A stretch of 17,858 nucleotides of DNA from DASPWV01 sp046727855. Lineage in GTDB: Bacteria; Acidobacteriota; Vicinamibacteria; Vicinamibacterales; UBA2999. The position numbers and the translations under genes are program-made. The notes beneath the pieces were generated by a model. It saw nothing but the letters and a program-made list of their open reading frames with translations. It made no database searches and was not told the DNA's origin. The stretch covers positions 1 to 17,858 of the forward strand of contig JBKPDL010000076.1 of NCBI GenBank assembly GCA_046727855.1, in the 5' to 3' direction. Within the stretch, counting starts at the first letter, position 1. Each line of letters opens with the position of its first letter. Positions 9,001 through 16,500 of the stretch are shown in pieces.

Positions 9001-9966
9001 GAACGGGTATACCTCCCGTAGCCGCACCTTGCGCTGAGCGAGGTCGGGTGCGGAGAGCGTTTCTCGTTTGCGTTCCGGATCCGCCAGCATCTGCCGTCCA
9101 CGCGGATACAGTGCGGCCTGCAGCATCGGCATGTTCAGGATGTCCGGATGCTCGTAGTAGAACCAGCGCGCCTCTCCGTTTGCGAGCGTCGGCGCAAAAG
9201 ACAGTTTTTTGGCTTTCGCGTACGCGACGAGCTCGGGCGTGACAGGTTGATCGGTCGGCGTGTGGAGAAAATCGGTGACGCCTTGATCGGCAAGTTGATG
9301 AAGACTGGCCACGTCGGTGACGTGGGCAACGATCGGTATCTGCTGCTTGCGCCCCTCGTCCACGATGGCCGTGATGATCTCCGGCGGGAACTTCGGGTTG
9401 GTCATCCAGATTTTGATGAGATCGACGTTCTGCACCTTCAGATTGCGGACGTTGTCGCGCGCTTCTTCCGGCGTCGTGGGTTTGAACGTTGGCGCCCCCG
9501 GATACGGACCGCTGACGCTGAAGCCCTGTCCTGCGGTATAGGCGCGCGGCGCGAGCAAGGTGCCGTCTCGCGTTTGCCTGAACAGCGGCACTGTCTCAGG
9601 CTTGTCGTTCCCAGCCGATCTCATGGTCGTGACGCCCCACCGCAGCTGTGCCAGCCAGTAGCGCTTCATGTCTTCGGCGGGTTGATTGATGTGGCAATGG
9701 ACGTCGACTAGCCCGGGGATCAGCACCTTGCCCTTGGCATCGATCACGGTGGCGCCCGCAGGCACTTGCACGTGAGCGCGTGGTCCCGCCGCAAGAACGC
9801 GATCACCGGAAATCACGACGACAGAGTCGTCGACTGGCGCACCGCCGGTACCGTCGATCAGGCGCGCACCGGCGATCGCGATTGCGACGGTCCGCGCCGG
9901 CTGCGCGTGCGGCATCGCGCAAATCAGAACGACTGCTGTCAGCGTGAGGAGAAACGTCCGTCGCAT
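6007..9966 (-). CDS. Exported three-part fusion: amidohydrolase + PQQ-type sugar dehydrogenase + FG-GAP repeats
   Basis: A single uninterrupted frame of 1319 residues with signal peptide (1-22). Residues 25-435 form an amidohydrolase: GLVDVHCHI with H90 and H92, K185 in DLIKIW, H215 in IVAHVTD, H235 in FLHTP, D338 in AVGTDCGAE, and the closing GKAADLVLLDADP; the metal ligand set of the imidazolonepropionase-like group looks complete. Residues about 440-945 resemble glucose/sorbosone dehydrogenases: GVNGFYLDPEY, H617 in SHPLGDLIFNP, FEGKILRIIPD, EIWAYGLRNPHRLSW, GGNYGYSLREG. Residues 960-1319 hold FG-GAP/VCBS repeats with calcium-type loops (DLNRDGKLDV, DLDHDGIPEL, DFDGDGRDDL, DLNGDRRPDM). ATG 9966 has GAGGTGA just upstream, inside the end of the preceding gene, 3 bp away. 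The substrate is unknown; a sugar oxidised to a lactone fits the middle domain. The domain combination in one chain is unusual. Confidence 0.92.
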   Translation of the reverse strand: MRRTFLLTLTAVVLICAMPHAQPARTVAIAIAGARLIDGTGGAPVDDSVVVISGDRVLAAGPRAHVQVPAGATVIDAKGKVLIPGLVDVHCHINQPAEDMKRYWLAQLRWGVTTMRSAGNDKPETVPLFRQTRDGTLLAPRAYTAGQGFSVSGPYPGAPTFKPTTPEEARDNVRNLKVQNVDLIKIWMTNPKFPPEIITAIVDEGRKQQIPIVAHVTDVASLHQLADQGVTDFLHTPTDQPVTPELVAYAKAKKLSFAPTLANGEARWFYYEHPDILNMPMLQAALYPRGRQMLADPERKRETLSAPDLAQRKVRLREVYPFIKAMADAGVRIAVGTDCGAEASQVTPFGHATHRELQMYVEAGMPPLAAIRAATLDAARVITHSEDPEYGSIQAGKAADLVLLDADPIADINNTIKINRVMRAGRWIPAADAEATLEIEDYVATPVTGVFDGKGSNEVLLSRVNTIREEVGGARRLFMSDLNGPLYIFDKATKQFTEYLNFNGNPGKNGVFRRLFVQQGYGNGVNGFYLDPEYTKNGQFYTTHMEDPASTASILPDNSRFPGFNVTGYTTTAPIKTPGPVQNEGVLIAWTDTNPSNTTFEGTARELFRVQLNTRSHPLGDLIFNPAARPGDSDWRVLYIECGDGASGESKIVEIRSNPQRLDNFEGKILRIIPDLDAHVSTSSVSENGRYRIPNDNPFVSTPGARQEIWAYGLRNPHRLSWAIDPANPANNHLIAASVGLQTWETAYIVRKGGNYGYSLREGNELLQRDNKTAPLPAVDKIPMQIGEQPTSHMLTPSYPVIQYGHDAKGGDAIGSGFVYNGRQIPSLRGKYVFTDLTTGHAWYADYKEMLAADDGQAETVAAIYPLKVAWNDPNDSPDAGKKVYDSFYPIVEATYHARGGKRPNLPGPPGLVMGGRADVRFAIDADGELYLYSKGDAMIRRVVAAQLPRDTTAATPSSPLVAHTIDTNLRGGYQTLVVDLNRDGKLDVIGLASGLKELAWYENPTWEKHVLVNGVSGLINVAAHDLDHDGIPELAVAHEFSNVYERSAGVLSILTHQGDPRQPWSIKEIDRIPTTHRLRFVDIDGKGTKVLVNAPLIGANAVAPDYRDHVGIYYYRPGEWKRLVVSEADEGVVHGLWVTPWKDKAREALLSAGFLGVFAHEYENGRWTRAAIAKGDPAPWPKSGASDIAVGRIGQERFLATIEPWHGNQVAVYRQEKGAWTRNVIDDALTDGHTLVVGDFDGDGRDDLVAGERGGKRSVYLYRLTDPKTNVWSKSVLDDGMAGAGCSVADLNGDRRPDMVCIGTATANLKWYENTGAR

Positions 9967-9969
9967 TGA

Positions 9970-11541
9970 TCACCTCGGGAACGTGGCGGAAGCTCCGAGC
10001 CGGTCGCGCAGTTGTGCGAGATACAGGCTTGGCGGAAAAACGTGCACATTAGGCGCCTCAAAGAGGTCCGACGGAATCGCCGGAGGAGAGATCTTATTGC
10101 CGTTCCAGGCGATCGACGTCGGCCGCGCAGTGCAGCCGATACACCAGTTCTTCGTCCCGGGCGGCTGCTGGATCAGAACATAGTCCGCTGTGACGTTCCA
10201 TGCCACAGCCCAACCAACGCTCCATCCGTGCCCGGAACCGGCGTACTCGCGATTCGAGAACGCGATGTTGGGACGCCGCTCGGTGCCGCCGGTGAACTCG
10301 CTGCTGTCAACGAGCAGACCGGTGGCCCAGCGCTGATGCGGCGACACGCCAGCACCGTCAGCTTTGAATTGAAACACCACGTTCGGTCCGGTGACGCCCG
10401 CCTGCGTCACGACCGGCCAGACGCCCTGACCGCTCACGCTCGATTGGCTCAATAGAATCTGCGTGCCCGAGATGGCGAAATCAGCCGGGGCAGCGGGCGA
10501 ATTGAACGGCAGCGTGTGCCGGATATGCACGTTGTCGATGGTCAAGCGGCGAGTGGTAGGTCCGAAGGTAGTGCTGTTCTGGGTGTCGACGGCGGCCACA
10601 TCGCGCACCCAACCATCGCTGACAGCGTTGATACGGAGCAGCGTGTATTGGCTTTCGCTGATCGGCTTGTCTTGAGCAGGCGCTTCCACGCGCAGCGACT
10701 CGAGACCGACATGCTCGATCCGCCCTGGAAACGTGTACCTCACCAGCGTCGCGCCGGGCGGACTGAGATAGGCCGCGTCGAACGAATCGGACAGCGGAAC
10801 GTCAACGGTGATTCGATTGCCATCGATTGCCGTGATTGTGCGATCTGTGTTGATCTGCGTGCCCGGTTTGATCCACGTTTGCGGCTTTCCGTCGCGCACG
10901 AGCGTGTCCATGCCCATGAAGCGAATCCACGCTTCCGTCACAGGACGCTGAATCAACACTCGATCCGCGACGCCGAAACCCGACGTTGACTCTACGCTGA
11001 AAGATGTTGCGCCGGATGGGATGTAGGCGTCAGTAATCGCCGCCGGCTTGCCATCTCGTTGCCACGAACCGGATCCCGAGATGTCGAACAGGCGATGTGG
11101 CGCGCCCGTTGCGCGCAACGTGGTTCCGCGCTCCCCCGAACCGCTGCCGCGCAGCACGACGCCGCTGGCGGCGATCTTCACCGTGCCGGCGATGTCATAG
11201 ACGCCCGCGGCAAGTTCAACGGCGCCGCGAAAGCCGTTTGGATCGAGTTGAAGAGCTGCAACTTCGTCGATCGCGGTCTGAATGCTCACCGTGTTGTCAC
11301 CGGGTGCAGGGCTTAGCGTGCGAGCTGCGCGCACCGTTGGCGGCGCCACGCCGCCGCCCTTGTAGCCGGCGTGAGAAAAATCCATGATGCGATTGCCGCG
11401 TGCGTCGGATGCGTAGTGCAACCGCTTGTCACTGCCGACATACACCCACTTGGACGTGCCTTGGGCGACGAGCGCCGCGCTTCCGGCGAGCGCGATGACT
11501 GTGACTACGAGGCATGGCACGGCGCGATCGTATCGGCGCAT
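9970..11541 (-). CDS. Secreted right-handed beta-helix (pectate-lyase-like) protein
   Basis: The 523-residue protein has a signal peptide (about 1-26, ending ALVAQG). Residues 50-64 (NRIMDFSHAGYKGGG) and 81-98 (GDNTVSIQTAIDEVAALQ) followed by GAVELAAGVYDIAGTVKI and SGVVLRGSGSG are the usual opening of secreted beta-helix proteins of the pectate-lyase-3 type, where a polysaccharide-binding coil starts. Valine/isoleucine-rich rungs continue to about residue 460. A CIGC pair at 467-470 and a C-terminal SLYLAQLRDRLG follow. I do not see a decisive catalytic motif, so lyase, hydrolase or isomerase activity on a polysaccharide are all possible. It is the first gene of the minus-strand group that continues into the fusion protein and the mutarotase, with only 3 bp before the next start, which suggests that it acts on a polymer supplying those enzymes. 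The ribosome site is weak (GAAGAA). Confidence 0.83.
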   Translation of the reverse strand: MRRYDRAVPCLVVTVIALAGSAALVAQGTSKWVYVGSDKRLHYASDARGNRIMDFSHAGYKGGGVAPPTVRAARTLSPAPGDNTVSIQTAIDEVAALQLDPNGFRGAVELAAGVYDIAGTVKIAASGVVLRGSGSGERGTTLRATGAPHRLFDISGSGSWQRDGKPAAITDAYIPSGATSFSVESTSGFGVADRVLIQRPVTEAWIRFMGMDTLVRDGKPQTWIKPGTQINTDRTITAIDGNRITVDVPLSDSFDAAYLSPPGATLVRYTFPGRIEHVGLESLRVEAPAQDKPISESQYTLLRINAVSDGWVRDVAAVDTQNSTTFGPTTRRLTIDNVHIRHTLPFNSPAAPADFAISGTQILLSQSSVSGQGVWPVVTQAGVTGPNVVFQFKADGAGVSPHQRWATGLLVDSSEFTGGTERRPNIAFSNREYAGSGHGWSVGWAVAWNVTADYVLIQQPPGTKNWCIGCTARPTSIAWNGNKISPPAIPSDLFEAPNVHVFPPSLYLAQLRDRLGASATFPR

Positions 11542-11604
11542 GGCTGGTTCTTCAACGGGAATCGCGGCACGCTAACCTATGCAGTTTCTCGACTGTCGTT
11601 CGCC
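11542..11604. promoter_or_regulatory. Divergent intergenic region
   Basis: Only 63 bp separate the start of the minus-strand beta-helix gene from the start of the plus-strand TIGR00725-family gene, so promoters for both directions must lie here or within the coding sequences. I could not pick out convincing -10/-35 boxes. A 13-codon open frame starting ATGCAGTTTCTC at 11580 overlaps the plus-strand start; its function, if any, is unknown. Confidence 0.3.
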
Positions 11605-12126
11605 ATGCGCCGCACAGTGATCGGCGTCATGGGACCTGGAGCGGAGGGTGGCGCTCTCGTGGAAACCGCCCGCGCGCTCGGGCAACTCGTCGCTCTTAAT
11701 GGCTGGATTCTGCTCACCGGCGGCCGCGCCGCGGGTGTAATGGACGCGGCAAGCCGGGGTGCGAAGACTGTGCCCGGCAGCATTACTGTTGGGATCCTGC
11801 CTGGCGATCAACAGGCCGGCGGTGTTTCCGCCGCGGTGGACATCGCGATCTTCACGAATCTGGGGGATGCGCGCAACGCGGTCAACGTTCAGTCGAGCGA
11901 TGTCGTGGTTGCCTTCGGCGCGGCAACACCCGGCACACTTTCGGAAGTCGCGCTGGCATTGAAGTGCGGCAAACACGTCGTGCTCCTGTGCGCAGACGAA
12001 ACGGCGCGCGCGTTTCTGGAACGGTGCGGCAACGGCCTGCTGCACGTCGCCGTCGATCCGGCCGACGCGATTGCGAAGATTCAGTCGCTCGGGTTCCGTC
12101 CAGGCCCGACATGGCTGAACGAGTAG
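11605..12126 (+). CDS. TIGR00725/SLOG superfamily nucleotide-binding protein
   Basis: The 173-residue cytosolic protein starts with the strand RRTVIGVMGPG, then carries TGGRAAGVMDAASRGA (residues 38-53), TVGILPGD, and GDARNAVNVQSSDVVVAFGA followed by PGTLSEVALAL (87-119). These are the nucleotide-sugar binding segments of the SLOG/LOG-like fold, specifically the TIGR00725 subgroup. Relatives of the LOG family release bases from nucleoside monophosphates, but TIGR00725 members have no confirmed reaction, so none is claimed. ATG 11605 is chosen because it places the first beta strand at the N-terminus as in relatives; longer in-frame extensions upstream add residues unlike the family, and there is no strong ribosome site for any start. 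It lies 20 bp before the next gene on the same strand and is probably co-transcribed with it. Confidence 0.85.
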   Translation: MRRTVIGVMGPGAEGGALVETARALGQLVALNGWILLTGGRAAGVMDAASRGAKTVPGSITVGILPGDQQAGGVSAAVDIAIFTNLGDARNAVNVQSSDVVVAFGAATPGTLSEVALALKCGKHVVLLCADETARAFLERCGNGLLHVAVDPADAIAKIQSLGFRPGPTWLNE

Positions 12127-12146
12127 GGTATTCGGAGAGGCAAGCT

Positions 12147-12434
12147 ATGCAGTTTCTCAGCGTGTCACGGCGTCGCACCGACGCGTTCAGCGATGCCGAG
12201 TTCGCCGCGCGCGTGGTGGCGGAAGTGGCGCAGGCGCGCGTCCTCTATGCGCGGGGAGTGATTCGTCAAATCTGGCATCGTAGCGACGTGCCCGGCGCGT
12301 GCATGCTGCTCGAAGCCGATTCTCTGGATCAGGCACGCGCGCACCTCGAAACACTGCCGCTGGCGGCGGCGGGCATGTTGGAGGTGACGATTATTCCGCT
12401 TCGCCCGTACGGCGGTTTCTGTCCTCCCTCTTGA
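12147..12434 (+). CDS. Muconolactone-isomerase-like small protein (dimeric alpha/beta barrel)
   Basis: The 95-residue protein begins MQFLSVSRRRTDAFSDAEF and continues with ARVLYARGVIRQIWHRSDVPGACMLLEA, then SLDQARAHLETLPLAAAGMLEVTIIPL. This is the ferredoxin-like half-barrel seen in muconolactone delta-isomerase relatives and YCII-type proteins, which pair to form a barrel. Arg39/Trp43 in IRQIWHR and the DVPGA segment are typical of the uncharacterised group annotated as muconolactone isomerase family. A true role in beta-ketoadipate metabolism is not supported by neighbours, because no other aromatic-degradation gene is nearby. GGAGAGG (12134-12140) with a 6-base spacer fixes the start. The gene follows the TIGR00725 gene by 20 bp and converges with the lactonase gene. 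Confidence 0.84.
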   Translation: MQFLSVSRRRTDAFSDAEFAARVVAEVAQARVLYARGVIRQIWHRSDVPGACMLLEADSLDQARAHLETLPLAAAGMLEVTIIPLRPYGGFCPPS

Positions 12435-12480
12435 GGCAATTGCGAAAGGAGCCTTAATCTTGGCGGTCCTGAGCCGCGCG
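12435..12480. other. Convergent gap with short palindrome
   Basis: The 46-bp gap between two convergent stops runs into a perfect 12-base palindrome, CGCGTTAACGCG (12477-12488), which contains the TAA stop of the minus-strand lactonase gene. It could form a small hairpin in either transcript but has no T tract, so a terminator role is only possible. Confidence 0.3.
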
Positions 12481-13419
12481 TTAACGCGGCAGGCCGGCAG
12501 TGCGCGTGCGCACTTTGTAGAGCGTCTTGCCGGCGGTGATGTAGAGCGTCTTCATGTCGGGACCGCCGAAGGCGTTGTTGGTGATGGTATCTTCCGGAAT
12601 CGGGATGAACTCGATGAGCCGGCCGGCCGGCGAGATGACGTGTACGCCGCACCTGGTATCGAGCGTTTCGGCCGTGCCGCGGGTGCGATGCAGACCCGCT
12701 GACGCGTAGAGGTTGCCGTCGGCGTCGATGCTCATGCCATCGGCGCTGCGGCCCGGCGAGAAGTTGTAGTGGACGCGCATGTTCCGGACTGTTCCATCAG
12801 GCTGGAGATCGTACGCGCGAATAAGGCGCGCACCGCCCGGCGCGCCGTTGGCCTCGACCAGATACAGCGTCCTGTCGTCGGGTGAGATTTGAATGCCATT
12901 GGGCCGCTCGATGTCAGGCGCGGAAAGAATGCGCACCACTGTTTGCGGCGCGTCGATGCGGTACACGGCGACGGCTTCGGGATCAGTGAAGTACAGGCGC
13001 CCTTTGCCGTCGATGGTGACGTCGTTCGGCGCGCGAAACGGCGTTCCCTGGTAGTTGTCCGCGAGGATCTCGACACGGCCGGTGGTCAAATCGGTGCGTG
13101 TCACGCGCGGCGTGTTCTTGACGAGGACGCCGGTACGGCGATTGTCGGCGCCTTCGGCGGCGATGAGCCGCCGCTGCGGATCGATGACCAGGCCGTTGGC
13201 GCCGTTGCTCTGCTCGCGATATGCCGACAACACGCCCTCGGGCGACAGCTTCATGATGCGCTGCGTAACGAGATCGGTGAAGTACACCGTTCCGTCGCGA
13301 TCGACCGTAGGCCCCTCGGTAAAGGCGAGCGCCGTGGCGATCTCGACCTGCGGCTCCTGTGCCGCGAGTGCCGCGCCAAGCACGATTCCCAACGCGACGA
13401 GCAAAGATCGGGTAGGCAT
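12481..13419 (-). CDS. Exported SMP-30/gluconolactonase family enzyme
   Basis: The 312-residue beta-propeller protein has a signal peptide (MPTRSLLVALGIVLGAALAAQ). Family motifs appear in order: LAFTEGPTVDRDGTVYFTD with E35, RAPNDVTIDGKGRLYFTDP with N132, RPNGIQISPDDRTLYL with N174, and RSADGMSIDADGNLY with D227. By homology to SMP-30 and gluconolactonase, E35, N174 and D227 bind the divalent metal and N132 contacts the sugar lactone. Expected reaction: hydrolysis of an aldonolactone to the aldonic acid, outside the cytoplasm. This fits with the sugar dehydrogenase domain and exported mutarotase encoded on the same strand beyond the intervening plus-strand pair. Its transcript leader contains a strong hairpin ending 13 bases before the ATG, directly next to a weak AAAGG ribosome site, so translation or transcription of this gene could be controlled there. 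Confidence 0.93.
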   Translation of the reverse strand: MPTRSLLVALGIVLGAALAAQEPQVEIATALAFTEGPTVDRDGTVYFTDLVTQRIMKLSPEGVLSAYREQSNGANGLVIDPQRRLIAAEGADNRRTGVLVKNTPRVTRTDLTTGRVEILADNYQGTPFRAPNDVTIDGKGRLYFTDPEAVAVYRIDAPQTVVRILSAPDIERPNGIQISPDDRTLYLVEANGAPGGARLIRAYDLQPDGTVRNMRVHYNFSPGRSADGMSIDADGNLYASAGLHRTRGTAETLDTRCGVHVISPAGRLIEFIPIPEDTITNNAFGGPDMKTLYITAGKTLYKVRTRTAGLPR

Positions 13420-13432
13420 CTTTTGTGCCTTT

Positions 13433-13494
13433 TAGACCGTTATGCGGCCACAGACGTGAATTTTGTACGCGTTGTGGACCCGCATAACGGTCTA
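13433..13494. promoter_or_regulatory. Perfect 15-bp inverted repeat in the leader of the lactonase gene
   Basis: TAGACCGTTATGCGG at 13433-13447 is the exact reverse complement of CCGCATAACGGTCTA at 13480-13494. Just inside, CCACA (13448-13452) also pairs with TGTGG (13473-13477) if two bases (13478-13479) bulge, giving about 20 pairs around a 20-base AT-richer loop. The element lies 14-75 bases upstream of the lactonase ATG on the minus strand. It may be an operator for a dimeric regulator, an RNA hairpin beside the ribosome site, or the remnant of a small palindromic mobile element; sequence alone does not decide. Confidence 0.6.
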
Positions 13495-13495
13495 C

Positions 13496-13512
13496 GGCGC
13501 GCGGAGCGCGCC
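13496..13512. repeat. GC hairpin, 7-bp stem and 3-base loop
   Basis: GGCGCGC (13496-13502) and GCGCGCC (13506-13512) form a perfect stem around GGA. It begins only two bases after the larger inverted repeat and has no adjacent T tract. Role unknown; a terminator part or structural spacer in the intergenic leader. Confidence 0.5.
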
Positions 13513-13523
13513 AAGCCAACAAC

Positions 13524-13586
13524 AAGAACTAGCCAAGGGCCGCAGGGTTAGCCGGATATCAAGGGCAGGGCCCTTGGCTAGTTCTT
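13524..13586 (-). terminator. 18-bp inverted repeat overlapping the end of the ThuA-type gene
   Basis: The arms at 13524-13541 and 13569-13586 are perfectly complementary over 18 bp (core AAGAACTAGCCAAGGGC), with a 27-base loop. The right arm contains the TAG stop (13578-13580) of the minus-strand ThuA-type gene, so its transcript would fold immediately at the stop. The 3' side on that strand continues GTTGTTGGC, only mildly T-rich. A transcription end or mRNA 3'-protecting structure is the likeliest role; the loop is longer than in a classical intrinsic terminator. Confidence 0.5.
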
Positions 13587-16500
13587 ACTTCTTACTTCGT
13601 CAGTCCCTCGCCGCGGCGAGGCATCCGCCTCGAGATCGCCGAGGATGTACTGAATCGCCGCGAGCAGGTGCTCGGTCCACCGCTTGTCGGTATAGAAGAT
13701 GTTGGTGTGGCCGAGCGGCGTGAAATAGGTGCGCCCTTTGCCGTACGTCCTGATCCAGGCGAGACCGAAGTCCTGATCCGGGCGCGTGCACTGCGCGCAG
13801 AAACGATTGGCTGTCGCGCGATCCGATTTCTCCACGTCGATACTCAGCAGCACGTGCTGTTTCTCGCGCGAGTAGGGCGAATACGGCGGGAAGATATAAA
13901 ACTCGTCGGTGTGCTCGAAACTTGCCGACCCGAAACTCCTCGTCAGCGGACTTGCCGCATCGTCCACTTTGATCATCTGTTTTTCGATGTGATGCGCGCC
14001 CGCCCAGCCGCCCATCATCTCGGCAAATTCCGGCCAGTTGTTGTTGGCAAAGGTCACGGCGTGATGACCGCCGATGCCGCCGCCCTCGCGCACGAAGCGC
14101 AGGATCCCGTCGCGCACCTCGGAATCGTTGTAAACCATCCCGCACACGTTGTTCAGATAAATGGCATCGAATTGTTTGATGGCCGGGTATTTGAGCAAAT
14201 TCAAGTCGTTGCTGAAGGTAGGTTCGAAGGCGCCCGTATTCTTCGCCATCAGCTCGAGCAGCAGATTGCCGTGCGGGATGGTGCTGTGACCGGAGTACAT
14301 CTGGATATCCGTGACGAGCAGCTTGCGCGGCTTCTTCGGCGTCGCAAGCGCCCGGCGCGGCGCTGCCGCCTCGATCTGCTGCCGTTCTTCGGGTTTCAAA
14401 CGATCGGGTCCGCGAATCTGTCCGGCCGGCGAGGCGAGCATGGTGCGCACGCGTTCGGCCATCGCGGGCCACATCATGCGTTCGAATGCGGTAACGTCCC
14501 TCAGGTAGTCGGCTGCCGTAGTGCCGCTCGCGCCAATCGTGATCGACAGCGGCTTGACGCTCGCGCGGTAGGCGGCGAGAAAGAAGTCACTCAACGCGCC
14601 AACGCCATCGCCTGGCGGCACCGACCGGCCGTTTGCGCCGAATGCCGATCGGTCGGCTGCTCTCACCAGGAGAAGCCGCGATTTAACGCCCGCAAGCGCG
14701 TCGACCGGTTTGATGCCCGCTTGAATCCAGGCGCCGAGATCCGCCGCAATGCCGATGCGTGCGCTGCGCCCCTCCAGCGCGGCCACGAGCGGCCTGGGAT
14801 CGGTTTTGCTCTCCAACGCGACGCTGATTCCGAACTCGGTTGCCAGCGTGTCGAGCTCCGCCAGGTTTGTGGCGTCAGCGTTCGTGGTCACGAGCGCGGC
14901 ATTGATCGCTTTCGCAAACTCGAACACTTTGCGGCGCGACGCGACGTCGCCCATCTCAAGCGCGTGATACGCGAGGATCTGTTCGTTCAGCTCGCGTACG
15001 CGGTAGGTGAGCGCAGCTCGCTCACCGGTTTGCAGGCGGTAGTCAACCGGTTTCGGTACCTCTGCGCTCAGTGTTTGCGTGCTCGACGCGACCACACTTG
15101 GCAGCGAAATCGGATAGGCGTCAGCCTTTGCGAGCATCTCCGACAACGTGGCGCCCTTGAGCGCCGCATCACTCATCCCGACGCGCCAGCCGAACCAAAT
15201 GTTGTTGTCGGCGGCGCCGACGCGGATCATGCCGAGGCTCGACCCGGTCGGGCGCTCGGAGATCGACGGAATTGGCGGTGTTGCCGGCGACGCTGCTGGC
15301 TGGGCCGAAGCCGCGGCGCCGTTTGTCCGCTCAGGCGGGGCTAACACTCCGCCGCTACCCGTCTGGATGGGATTCGGCGTTGCATCGGCATTGAGATCGC
15401 CGAGCAGGTACTGCACGCCGGCAAAGAAGTGGCCCACCAGCTCGGGCGTCATGAAGGTCTCCGGCATGTGGCCGAGCGAGGAATAAAACACCCGCCCCTT
15501 CCCGTATTCGCGAATCCAGCTGACCGGATAAATGTTGCCGGGACGCTTGTAGCCGTTCCACGGCCGCGGCTCGATCTTCGGATCGTCGAGCGCCACCGTC
15601 ATCAGCACGCGCACCTTGTCCCAACGCAAGCGGCCACGCCCTTCGTGTTCGAAGCGGTAGTACTCTTCGCGGAAATTCAGATCCTTGCCGCCGAACGGCT
15701 TCATGAGCGGGCTCGCCGCGTCGTACACCTTCATCACGCCTTGCTCGATGCGGTGCGGCGCGCTTTGGCTGCCGATCATCTCAGAGAACTCGTCCCAGTT
15801 GCGCGAGGCCCACGGTGTGCCGTGGATGCCGCCCAGCCCGCCCCCTTCACGCACGAACCGGGCGAGACCGTCGCGTACTTCGAGATCGGCGGCGAACTCG
15901 CCAACGATGCTGTTCAAGAAGACGCCGTCGTAGTCCTTGATCTTCGGGTACTTCAAATTGTTCAAATCGTTGTTGAACTCCGTTGTCCACGCGCCGGTGA
16001 TGCGGCCCATCTCATCCAGCATCACGTTGGCGTGCGGAATCGTGTCGTGCGACATGCCCTGGAGACTTTCGATCACGAGCAGCTTCCGCGGCTTCTTCGG
16101 TGTGGCATAGGCCTTGGGCGGAATTGCGGCACGAATCTTCTGCAGCGCCTCTTCGGATCGACGTGTGATCTCCGCATCAGTGAGCGTTTCGCCGCGCGCC
16201 GGTCGAGCCAGGTCGCGTCTGATCGGCCGGGTGCGTGAAAACTCGGTAAAGTTGGCGCCGAAAGCCGGCTGCACCGCGGTTTCGAATGCATCGATCGCGC
16301 GATAGAGATCGCTCGCCGCATTCTGCAGCGCCGACGTGTCGAGGGCGAGCACCAGCGGCCGGATGTTGCGCCGATTCAACTCGTGAAACAGTGCGGGCGT
16401 CGCTCCCCTCACATCGACGTACATCAGCCTGTTTCCCACGGCGAGCGCGTCCGCAGCTGAAGCGCCAACACCCACACGCCTTGTCAGTGTCTGCAATCGC

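Noticed and set aside
12147..12434. Reading the small gene as part of a beta-ketoadipate pathway
   Set aside because: Only the fold family matches; no other aromatic-degradation gene is nearby, so the pathway claim is not supported.
13668..15344. 558-codon open frame antisense to the ThuA-type gene
   Set aside because: Same GC-driven shadow effect; no domain signature and it lies opposite a strongly supported gene.
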